Positions 47,696 to 59,349 of a DNA stretch of 64,000 bases are shown here, in pieces. A model generated the notes under the pieces. The model was given only the letters and a program-made list of their open reading frames with translations. It was not told the DNA's origin and did not search any database. The DNA is from Dimorphilus gyrociliatus (Eukaryota > Annelida > Polychaeta > Dinophilidae): assembly GCA_904063045.1 (NCBI GenBank), contig CAJFCJ010000018.1, positions 496,001-560,000 of the forward strand, in the 5' to 3' direction. The number at the start of each line of letters is the position of its first letter. Positions within the stretch are counted from its first letter, which is position 1. The translations under genes were made by a program, and so were the position numbers.

Positions 47696-50600
47696 ATGAG
47701 TTCAACACGTTATTCCGAAAAATCAGGTGAGAGCAAAAGTAATTTAGTTAAGTCATAATATTTTCATCATTCAACGCGCTTGCACAAGCAACTTCCGTCA
47801 CAGTTGGTGCTTTGTGTGATTTCTTTACGTGTATCAGAGACTAATTATAATTAGCACTTTTCTGATATATCAGAGTTTTACTAACACAGTTTAATAGTAA
47901 AATTTCTTGAAGGTTTCTCTCTTGCCTCCAAATAATCAATACATTTTTTTCATTTGAAATACAAGCTGACTCCTGAATGATTTTTTTAGGAGATGAGCAG
48001 GATGGACAAACTTTTGCTAGACCCGCTGCTCCACGATCAAATATACGAAAGTCGGCTAGTTCATCAGGAAGGCAATCGAGCTCAAAGAATGAGAGAGGTG
48101 ATAAAATAAGACTTTAAGCATCTGTTTTCACATTCATTTCATATTTATCAAAAATTAATGTGCTGTGATGGATTCAACTTTTCTATCTATTTTTAGGTTT
48201 TAGAGCAGATATAATGAAATAATTTTGCTCAAATTATCGATAATATCTATTACTTTATGTTTTATTCAACAGGCGGCGCTGCTGGTGCTGTAGATGAGGA
48301 TTTCTTCAGAGAGAGTTTTACAGCCAATTTACCATTAATTCAAGTATGCAGAGTAACTTTAATTTAACAACTGGATCTAAAATCAAATTTTTTTAACAGA
48401 GCTGTAGCGCAAGAGACGTTCAAGAAAGAATGTCTGCTATTCAAGCCCTTTTGTCTAATTCCCAATCAGACTGGAACAAAAGATGCATTGCTGTAAGTTC
48501 CTCAAATTAGGTAATGCGTTTGTTAATAAACAAGTTTTTTAATAGCTCAAAGAAATTCGAGCTCTAATTGCTGCTGGAGCGTCTCAATATGAAGAGTTTT
48601 TTCGAGCTGTACGAATTATGGAGACAGGGCTTATTCAAGCTGTTAGAGATTTACGTAGTCAAATCGTTAGAGAAGCTTGTATAACTGTTGCGTGAGTGTG
48701 AAGAGATATAAATTTCTTAATCTTAATATAGAAAGAATATTAATTTATTAAATATTGTCAGGTTTATGGCGCAAGAGCTTGGTTCTAAGTTTGATCGTTT
48801 TGCTGAAATTATTCTGTCACACTTAATTAATCTGATACCTAACTCCGCAAAAGTAATGTCTACATCTGGGGCAACTAGCCTTCGTTTTGTGCTACAGGTA
48901 AGGATTGTTTACCTGCACACGAAATGCTAATTTAACTTTTCTTAAAGCATACCCATTCTCATCGTCTCGTTCCAATAATCATAAGTCATTCGGCTTCAAA
49001 GTCAAATGTTATTCGACGAGAATGCTATGATATAATAGCTTTAATTCTTTCAACATGGTCAACCCATGAATTGGAGAGAAAAGTTTCAGAAATTCAAGGA
49101 GTGATATCTAGAGGAATGGAGGACGCCGACTCAGAAGCACGAGCTCACTCAAGAAAGTTAGAAGTTTAAAAAATTCTCTTTGTTTCATAAGGAAAATATC
49201 GTTTTTTTTATGACAGGGCATTTAGAGCTTTCTCTAAACATTTTCCTGAAAGAGCTGAAACTTTACGGCAATCCCTGGATCCTGCTAAGCAAAAGATGTT
49301 ACAAGGGGAATTTCCTACTTCTACCAGTAGTTCGTCTATAGGAAGTGCCTGTGGTGGGAGAGCAAGTAGTGTTGTCAGCTCTTCATCTAGAACTAAACCA
49401 AGTAGTCGTGCTAGAAGCACAGATAGGAGATTAGAAGCGTCGTCATCCTCGTCAGCCGTTGGGTAAACATTAATTGATCAAAAAATATATATTTTATATT
49501 TTACATATATATTACTTATAAATTAACTAATGCGGAATTGATGCTATTTATTTCTAGGAGATTTACTGCAAGCGATTCAAAGAGTAGAGTAAGATCCTCC
49601 GGCTCTAATTTAAAGACAAGTAAGTGAAATAGAGATAGATCGGTTGGGTGTTTGTTTTAATTTTTTATCTCCTCACCAACTCTCTTGCTTTCACACGTTG
49701 GTGTTGTGCATTTTACTTTTAGCGGTTGTAACACCTAAAAAGAGTTCGATAGCAAGGTCTTCAAGCGCTGCTGACGTAGGGAGAATGAATTCTCTTCCAG
49801 AGAGGGTACCGATTGTGAATGCTGAAAATATAATGTCAACTTCCACAACTATGGGGGAACTGCGTAAGTTTCGTTTTCTACAGAATCATTCCTGTCTTCC
49901 ATTTTATATTTTTACATGTTGTATCTTGTTTTAATGAATTTTACTGCGCAAACTTATTAGTTGAATTTGTTCGCTAAAACTATCGTTGGCCGACAAAATT
50001 TAGTTTATAAATTTATTGCTATTTATTTATCATACATCAATTTCTTTCTACAAGCTGTCAGAAAGCAGCGGAGCCTATCGGAAAAAGACTCTTTTGAAAA
50101 GAGTGAAGCATGGTTATTGAATAATAGTGCTCCTGCATCAGGGTTAAAATCATTTTTACGTGAGTGACTTCGGTAGCGTGTCGTCACCATTATGTTTATT
50201 TAATGCAATTTTTATTTTATTTGCTTCCCAAATTTATCCAATTTAAGTTTAAAGTACCTTTCTAGATAATTAATTCTGTTATGCAGTTCAAACAGTCGAA
50301 GGTTTGCAAAGCTTAGCAGAGCAAGCTCATTCAGGAAAAGATATACCTATATACGTAAAGATCACACTTTCAGCACCTCAGCCAAACGATACAAATTCTG
50401 AATCTGACGATGACTCTGATTTAAAAAATATTAGAGAAATTTTAAGCAATTGTAAGCCCACTTTTAAAACTCCTAAAAAGCTAGCAACTGAGGACAATCG
50501 TTCAGAACAAAGAAGAACTAGTTTACCCAATCTACTTGCAAAGTGTAAGGGCATTCCAAACCAAATTTATAAGAATGAGCCTTTAAAACTACGGCTTTCC

Positions 50601-53600
50601 TCCGGCTGTTCATCTTCTGCTAATTGCATGTTTACTGTTATGTAATGCTTAGATTTCATATTATAAAAGAAATTCGTTTCTTTATTTCAGCTAAACCTCG
50701 AAAATCTGTAACTGGTCAAAGTCCTACTTATATACCTACTCTACAACGTTCCAGACCTTCAAGAAGTAGTCAATCTCAACGTATAGAACATTAAATAAAA
50801 GTAATTAATTTATACTGTATATTTGAATTTTACTAGCGGGCAGTCGGTCAACTTCCCCATCCAGTCATTTAAACTATTTAACGAATTCAAATTATGCGAC
50901 AACTCCTCGGAAGCGCTCTGGTATTCCCCGATCTCAGGGTGCTAGTCGAGAAACTTCGCCATCTAGGGGAGGTTCAACTTTTGGAAGGGAGCGTCGTTTG
51001 AGCTCCGGTAGCTCGAAAAAAGGTGCTGCTTGTCAACGTGTTCCAAGAGCTAATAGTAGAGGCCTTAACGAAATGCAAGTAGAACTAGCTTTTTCTGATG
51101 CCGTGAGAGCAAGAAAGGTACAGACTTAATGGACTTAGATAATGTTTTAAAGACCACTCTACAATCTGACTCTTTTTTCACAGGCTGCGCACAAACAATA
51201 TGATAATGACGATGGGGAGAGTGAAACTTCAAGCATTTGTTCTAATACTTCATTTGGTGGACGTTCCGATGTAAGTAGAAGTATACTCTTTACTCTTGTC
51301 GTATTTTGAGTGCACATAAAAATGGCATGTCTTGAATCGAATCCCCTATTTCTAATCATTGACCTCTTCTCTCTTATGCGCATGGCAGGCTTCAGATCGC
51401 TCAGAGAGACGCTCCAGTTTATCAACAATGCGTTTGCGGAAGGTATTTCTTGTGCATAGTCTTGTAATTGTTGTATTCTTGTTAGTCAACTTTCTTCTAA
51501 AGCGCACGCTTTCTTCTTAGTTATGTAATGGCTTTCTCTTTCTTTGAAAAGACAAACACAGATAATTTTTGCATCGCCCATGAACGACAATGTTTTATTT
51601 AGGGTTATCGCATGAATTAAATTTACGGTTAAAATATTTCATTTTTTAACTTATTGGTTTTTATAGAAATCCTCATACTCGGGACGGAAATAATAGCTTC
51701 GTAAATTAGCTTTGAGCTTTTCAATATTTTTTTTGAAAAATATATTGTTAATATTGCATTAAATAATTTGAGGGTTGAAAGAAAATTTTTTTAATTAAAA
51801 TGCTTTGAGAATTTTTATTTTCCTTTTGCAAATGCACTATAGAAATGTGTTAAATTGTTTTAAAAATTGAAAATTTTATGTAACAAATGTTCAAGGTCAA
51901 TGATATATGGGCTACGGTATTAATGTCATTTATATGCATTTTGTCATATAGGTCTTTAATGCTCCAAGATTTACAATATAATTTTCCCTTTTCTAACCTA
52001 GACATACTTTATACATGAATCTTTTTAATCAAACTAATGATAAAATGAAAGATTTCAGGGATAACTTGATTTCGTAGCATTAGTTTGTTGTTAGTTAATT
52101 TTCGATGCAGTTTTTAAAAAACGTAATCTAGCAGCTGTAAATTTAACAAGAAAAGGGTTAACTTATGAAATCATTGATAGGACATAGCGGAAGTAGTTAG
52201 AAGCTTAGAAAGCAAATCTTGGTCAGAAAAACGTGAGGGTCTTTTATCTTTGCAAAATTTTATTATGAACAGCCGAACTCTCAGGTATATATAAAATAAA
52301 GTTACTATTCCAGTTTTCTAATTTAGTGAATATTTATTCAGTGATAAGGAGTTGAGAAAAGTTATAGAAGTCCTAACCAAATTATTTCAAGATCAACATG
52401 GCAAAGTATTTAGTACACTATTGGAAGTGCTACCAGACCTTGTGAGGACATATACTTTGCAATTGTCTGATTGGCTATATGTCCTTCTTACTCGTCTTCT
52501 AACCAAAGCTGGTAGTGACTTATTGAACTCAGTCAATTCTCGCCTTTGGAAATGCTTGGAAGTGATACGAGATTGTTTTGATTTGGAAAATCAGTTTCAA
52601 AATTTGTCAAAGTTTATTATAGACCAATCTGTTTCTCCGAGTTTACGAGTGAAAGATGCTGTTTTAATTTATATGTTTGATGTTGTTCAGCGTTTAGATA
52701 GTGATGTTATTGGATTAAATTTCCAAATGACTGAAGTTCGCTTGGCAATATCAAGATTAATCACCTGGACATCAGAACCCAAAAGTGCCGAAGTGAGACG
52801 GTCCAGCGCCCAACTAATTGTTGCTCTATTTGATGCGAACCCTCCAGCCTTCCAAAGTTTAATAAGCGAACTACCTAAACCATTTCGTGATCCTGCCACA
52901 AAAGTTTTAAAAAATCATGTAAAAACAGCATCGGCAGAAAATCATGGACAAAGTGATATATCATCGCCCTTGAGAAGATTTACATCAAATAGAAATTCAA
53001 CAGGCGCAACTGGATCAACTCCATGTCAAGATAAAATGAAGCCTGAAGATTTTTATGCTAGCATCAAGCAAACTACTGCTGATATTGAAAAATTGCATTT
53101 GAATAGACTAGATGCTGGCGATGCAAGAGATCTACATAACGTAATAGATAAAATTAATCTTTGAGAATTTTTCTAACATAATCAAATCTACAGAGTGATA
53201 CAGCATCTAGAGACTCCGGTATTCAACTACATCCAAGCTACAACCCAGCGCAGTATACTTCCGATGATGTAAGCATTAATCGTAACGTATGTTAAGTTTA
53301 TGTCCCCTATGAATCGTAATAGGTAAATTAAATTTCATGAAAAAATATTACACGTAAGACAATCTCCCAAAAAAGTATATGCATTGAACTAGTTTGTCAT
53401 ATGGCTTTAGCTTTAAAGCTTTCTTTTTCTCTGATATAGCTCTTAATATATAATATTTTATAATAAGTCTATATTATGTGAATATTATAACAAGACGGTT
53501 TGAGTTCAATATAAAAGTATCTGAAAAATCGTGAAATTATTTAAGCTTCTTAAACAGGCAGCACCAATGGTTAAGTCAACGTATGAAGAACAGATTTTTG

Positions 53601-54934
53601 ATGCTGAAGAAGATATACTGTTTAACGATGGTACGATATTTTATATAATTTTAAACTGCGTTTTCTTTTATTTATGTTTATATTTTTTTATATTATTTTT
53701 GTTACACTTGAAGCATTTTCGCTTACATTTCTTTTGTTGTGGCTGTCATCTTTTTTATCACCTTTAGATTGATTATCATTTTTGTTATCTTTTATTTTCG
53801 TCGCCGGAACACAGAGGCCGTGCGCAAAATTCTCCAGGCCGAAAATGGAAGGCGTTCGAGTCTTGAATCGGGGGCTATCGCGATCCAGAAAAAAGGAACT
53901 CGTAAAAATTCATTTTCTTCGAAAGAGAATTTGATTATTGAAAATATCAATCGTTCTAAAGGTTATCGGAATGTTTTACTATTTATTTTGAATAAGCGAC
54001 TAGGAAAGCTTTATAACAATACATTAGCAGCTAATAAATCTTGTGCTAAGTAGATGGTTCGCTTGTTGCAATTATCGCTTTTTGACGCATGCTGTTCATT
54101 CAGAATAATGATTACTATTTCTTCATTGATTAGTTACTGATTTTGGTGAAAATTTCAGGAACCTTAGTTGGGGATGAAATGGCTGTGATTTTGTGCGAAC
54201 TATCGAATCACGGAACTAGATTTGAACAACGTAGGCAGGCTCTGTTGAACTTGTTGAGTTTGGCTCGTGGTAATACTTCAACGGAAGTGGATTGGAATGA
54301 ACATTTTAAAACAGTCCTTCTCCTTCTCCTCGAAACAGTTATAGGAAGCGAGGGAAGTGCTGATAACGAAGTTATATTAAGAGTACTTGCCTTGCGAGCT
54401 CTTCGGCAATTAGTACAAAGACAACACTCAAGATTCCAACCTTACATTGAATTAACGGTTATGAAAGTCATTGAGGCCCAGTCTGAGGGTATCCATAAAG
54501 ATGTTACCAGAGCTGCTGAAGATTGTGCTATTGCAATTGCGGCAACTGCAGATCCAAGACATATTTTAAAAATTATTTCCCCTTTAATTTCAACGGCTGT
54601 TTACCCAAGAAATGTAGCTGCTTTAAAAATGCTTACAAAAGTCATTGAAAATTCGACGAATCAGTTGGTTGGATTAGTTATCAACGAAGTCGTTCCAGTT
54701 TTGCTTGTATCTTACAACAGTACGGAATCCATTGTTCGTAAAACATCCGTTATGGCTCTTGTAGCTATAACCGTTAAAGTTGGCGAAGAAATAATACGAC
54801 CTCACCTGGAAAGTTTGAGTACAAGCAAGATGAAATTGCTAAATTTGTATATTAAAAGAGCTAACGGTCAGGCTAGTGGCGTTGGTTCAACAGCTTCATC
54901 TTCAAATACTGTTCATCAGTCGGATGAAGTGTAA
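47696..54934 (+). CDS. CLASP: CLASP microtubule plus-end protein, form lacking TOG1
   Basis: About twenty exons. The first (47696) encodes MSSTRYSEKS. TOG2 spans about 48273-49217: ALKEIRALIAAGASQYEEFF, LRSQIVREACITVAFM, LINLIPNSAKVMSTSGAT. The Ser/Arg-rich linker has SQSQPGSRSTSPS and the EB1-binding SxIP motif in RKRSGIPRSQGASRETSPS (about 50905-50990). TOG3 is about 52185-52900: DWLYVLLTRLLTKAGSDLL, LAISRLITWTSEPKSAEVRR. The C-terminal domain is 54160-54934: FKTVLLLLLETVI, MKLLNLYIKRA. It stabilises microtubules at kinetochores, cortex and neurites. No TOG1 is found upstream, so this matches the short (beta/gamma-like) vertebrate isoforms. Exons at about 49721-49863, 50055-50161 and 50285-50528 in the Ser/Arg-rich linker look alternatively spliced. 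Identity is certain; several small exon ends are approximate. Confidence 0.95.
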
Positions 54935-56722
54935 AATCTTAAGCTTTAACGTTTTTTAGATAAATCATTGCGAAAATGTCTCCTGTTTCGATTTAGTTGC
55001 TGATGTTAATTTTTTGTTAATTAATTCTCATTTGTGTGCTTCATTTCCTATGTGTTTGTATGGAGATCTTTTTCACTCTCTCTGAACTTACCAGAATAAC
55101 AGTATAATCTGATTCGTTTTTTCAAATAAAATGCACACTTGTATCAAAATTATATAAGTGAACTATATCTGGTTATAATGAAACTAAAATGAAGCTTCAT
55201 TTCATAAAGAGTATAAGTCTAAACTTAACGTGCTATTTCTAGCAAATATTTTTGAAATTAATGAACAGAAGCTAACTTTCTAACTTACCGTGTGTTCTCA
55301 TGATTCTCATCTAACAGTTTTTCCTATGTACTTAACAAGACTATTGAAGTTGTGAGATCGAATAATAGCTTTCGAAAAATAGGTCATATTTAAAAGATTA
55401 TTTTATTGTGTAATAAATTGAACGACAGTTTCCGAAAACATTCTTTTACATTTCTTTTCTAAATGTAAAGTATTGACTTTGCATCATTTATTTTAAAGGA
55501 AAAAATTTGATACTATCAGCTTAAATAGTTAAGTGGAAAACCAAATCCATTTAAACAATTCTTTCATCAATTTATTTGTCTGAGAATAACGGAGGTACAA
55601 ATAATTTAATCGAAAATATTCTATAAAGATTTTATTGCTTAAATAATTACCAGATTGACTTGCATATAAAGTTGTTTTTTAATAGTGTAAAGCTGTAGGA
55701 AATCGGATTATGTTGTATTTTCAAATTTAAAAAAAAATCTAAAATAATTATCGACGACCCCATGAAACGCATAAAATAAAGTGTAATTTAGAAACGTTTT
55801 AATGAAATTAGCGAGTCCACCGATAGCGGATATGAAACTATCTTGGATTTTATAAATGTTAAAGATCTAAATCTTAACAATATATTAAAGAACGAGCTAT
55901 AAAAATCTAATGGTAGTATTTTATTGCGTGCCTTAGGTCAATATAGAGTCGATTGACAAACGATTGAACACCTCTCAGTTTGATATATTCAGGAACGCTT
56001 TCTGATCACTCTGTTGGGAATTGTTGTGAACTTTCTCTTTTAAAACAAAGAATACCCAAACTATTTTCATTTATTTGGAGAGTATATTTGTGAAATTTTT
56101 CAATAGTGGAGAGATCAGCAAACAATAAAACACTCGCTTTATTTTTTTTATGTAGACTTCTTGCAGATCTTGATTAAATTGGTTATGAACAAGCAATCGC
56201 GTAATCGTTTAATCCCTTAGACGTAGTTCAGCTAAGTCTTAGTTTCTTTTACAGAAAATATTGACCGGTTTACGACTACTTTTGAGACTAACTCATTAAA
56301 AAAAAGAGGTTGGTAAAATTTTAATTAGAAAGATACGTGGAAAAAGAAACTGCGCGCGGCGATCAAAGTGTTAACTATGTTTAGCGGTCTATAGTTCATA
56401 TTGAACTGAGGAAAGCAAGTTATCGTAGTTTTCCTCAATAAAATATATCTGTTAGTATTTTAGACAAGTAAGTAAAATTAATTATTTGCAGTTTTTTTTA
56501 TTTAATAGTAGTTTATAATATGAAGGCTTAGAAATTCAGATAACAGATATAGATAATTTGTCATATGAATAGATAAGGCATTCAACTTTTATGATTCTTT
56601 AATTTATTTCTATTTGGAGGTCAGACTTAACGTAAATGCCGCCCTGACTGAGTCAGTACTATATTTTATAAACAGTGAGATATCGTAATGCTAACTGCTA
56701 CTAATTGTTAACCAGACATTGA
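54935..56722. other. intergenic region after CLASP
   Basis: About 1.8 kb including the CLASP 3' UTR and the promoter of the next gene. I see no coding exon, repeat or RNA gene. Confidence 0.5.
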
Positions 56723-59195
56723 ATGAACATGGGTCTACCAATTATCCATATTCTTTGGCCTGAAGATTCCTGCGATATGATTGTAGCTAAGTCAGGAGAG
56801 ACATTGGTTATCAATATAGCGGTTCAATCAGCTACGGAACCGATCGTAACATGGTTCAATCAAGGAAAAAAGCTGGATCAATCAAAAGGATTTAATTCCG
56901 GAAAAATTTGTAGTGGAAGATACTATGCTTCTTTTCTGCATGTCCCTGATAATTGGAATAGTGTAGACGTTTACGCACAAAATCGAGATGGATCAAAGTC
57001 GATTAACATTCCTATTAAAGTTTTCAAAGGTATAGTTTCACTCCTTTAAAGATATAATAAATATATCGTAACGAAATTCTAATTTGCAGTCAGATCCAAA
57101 GCCAAAAATATAAGATCTAGAAAATCTGAAACATTTCGACCTCGTGGTGAGAAAATTATTATTTGTACTATTTATTAAGATAAGTACTTGGTGAAGCGAA
57201 ACCTCAAAGATAAAGCAAATTTTCTGTTTTTCAACTGGATCTGAGGTTGTAAAAAGGAGAAAAGTATAGAATTATTATATATAATCTTTATACTGATATG
57301 CGGCGTATAATAATCGTGTTTATATTGAATATCACAAAAAAGGAAAATCTCTTCGAATAAAATTCCGTTTGTTGTATTTGTTGAACGGCTAACTGCAATT
57401 AATAATTCTCGTTGAATTTTGTCCCAGATTTTCCCACATAACGAATTTTTTTTCAGACTTAGCCATGACTCTTCCTAGAAGAATGATAAGGTCTGATTCC
57501 CTTAATTACACAAGCCATGATCTTAATTCAACTGTTGATTCTACCACTTGTTATACAAATATACCTCTTGCCGGTACTCTTTCAAGATACCGTGAAAGTG
57601 CGAGTTATCTTGGAGAAGATTTAGATGATGTTTTTGAAGATAATTTTAATATTTCCTCTGTTGAAAATCTTCGAAAAAAGACAAAAAGTCGGCGAAAAAT
57701 ATTTAATTCTGCACCAAAGCTCCACAGAACAATGTCATCCCTGGTAAGAACAGATAGAAATAGCATGCTGTTCAATTCATCTGATGTGAGACCAAGATCA
57801 TGTGTATTTGTAACACCAACAATACGAAGACATGTTAAGAGTATTGCCGATTTTAGGGCGCCGCGACAATCAAACGTTCAAGAAGATATATCTTGCCAAG
57901 TATTACCTGTTGGACCCTTAGCTATATCTGAATTCTCATCAGAAGAGAATTTCGCTACTATACCAAAATCACCAATTATTATGTACGAAAGAGAAAAAGT
58001 CTCGCAAATTTCAGACAAAACTAAAGAAGATTCTTTAAATGAGAGTTTTTTAAATAATAACCGCTTCAATGATACTGCAAAAGTGATAAATAATGGAAAA
58101 CCAATAATTAAACAAAAAACTGAGACAAGAAAATCGAATAACTTGATGAAGAGGTTTTCAAACATTTTCAAAAGTTTTAGATCTAAAAAAGAGATTAAGA
58201 TAAACAAAAAAGTGGAAGATCGAGAGCAAGTCCCTGTGAAAAAGCGTTACTCAATGCCTGCTACTGAAGAAAACCAGACGCTGACTGACTTAGATGATGC
58301 TGCCGTTAAAAAATTTTTCAGACAGAACTCGCTTTTTTCGGATAATAGTGAATGTATATCTAAGAGAGGTACTAGTGAAATAGATATTTATCATACCAGT
58401 CTTTCAAATGATTCTGAAAGTGAACGTAGAGAATTAGATTACTTGGATGTTAATAAAGTAGAGGAAAACAAAATTTTCAATAATACCCAATCGGCTCTTA
58501 CCAGTAGAGAAGAGAGTTTAGTAAGTAAGCATATTTGTTCTTTATTCAAAATATTCTTAAGACACCTAAAGCTTTCTTTTATGCTATTTATATGAATAGA
58601 AGTAGAAATTTTCTTTTTGGTAAAAAATATGACATGAAGAAATTGTTCTCATTTCTATAAATAGGATTTAACTTTTCTTTGTTAATCCATTTTGCAGATT
58701 GTGAACAAACCAAAAATCTAACACAACCACTTAAAAGTAATAAATGTAAAGGAATATTATTAAAGACGGGGGAAGATGAAAAAAAAGAAACGGAAAAGGA
58801 AAGAGATGATGAAAATATCGAGAATATTAAATCAGACGACGAAGACACAGATGAATGGAATTCTGATTTTGTAACTGTGACTGAAGTTATGGTTGATATA
58901 TCTCCCCAGAAGTTAAACATAATTTCGGAAGATTACAGTCAAACTGTCGTTAAGGATAGCTATAAACCAAAAACTTTACGAAAATTTTCGGAAAGTGAAA
59001 ATGAGAGAGAAATGGAAAACACTCAAGATATGTTTACTTATTTCTCAAGTAATTTTTTAGGTAAGTTTCTAAAAACGATAGTGGAAATTCCTCATACAGT
59101 AAATATTTACAGGGGTCGTTTTTGCGACAATGGCTTTCGGGATAGCACTAACAGTGAGGATAATTTTAAGTGGGACTTTTGCTAAATTTACTTAA
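56723..59195 (+). CDS. unrecognised protein with N-terminal Ig-like fold and C-terminal hydrophobic tail
   Basis: Exons 56723-57029, 57090-57146, 57457-58524, 58698-59060 and 59113-59195 join in frame to 625 residues. Residues about 15-100 look like an I-set/Ig domain: VAKSGETLVINIAVQS, then TWFNQGKKLD (the core Trp), GRYYASFLHV and VDVYAQNRDG. No signal peptide precedes it. The middle is long, charged and probably disordered, with many Ser/Arg clusters (RRMIRSDSLN, KKTKSRRKIF, KKRYSMPATEE) and an acidic block (KSDDEDTDEW). The last exon encodes a hydrophobic segment, VVFATMAFGIALTVRIIL, about 8 residues from the stop, which looks like a tail anchor. I know no family with this order. A cytosolic, membrane-tethered scaffold is the simplest guess. 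Confidence 0.75.
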
Positions 59196-59349
59196 TTTCT
59201 TGTCATGTAATATATTTGCTCAAAATTTGACACTTCTTTGAAATATAACTTTCTTGAATTTTTAAACAAATGTTTTATTTGAAAACGGGTTATCAATAGA
59301 AATAGGAAAAACATTCCACGATCAAAATAAACAAATTCGTTTTCTTAAC

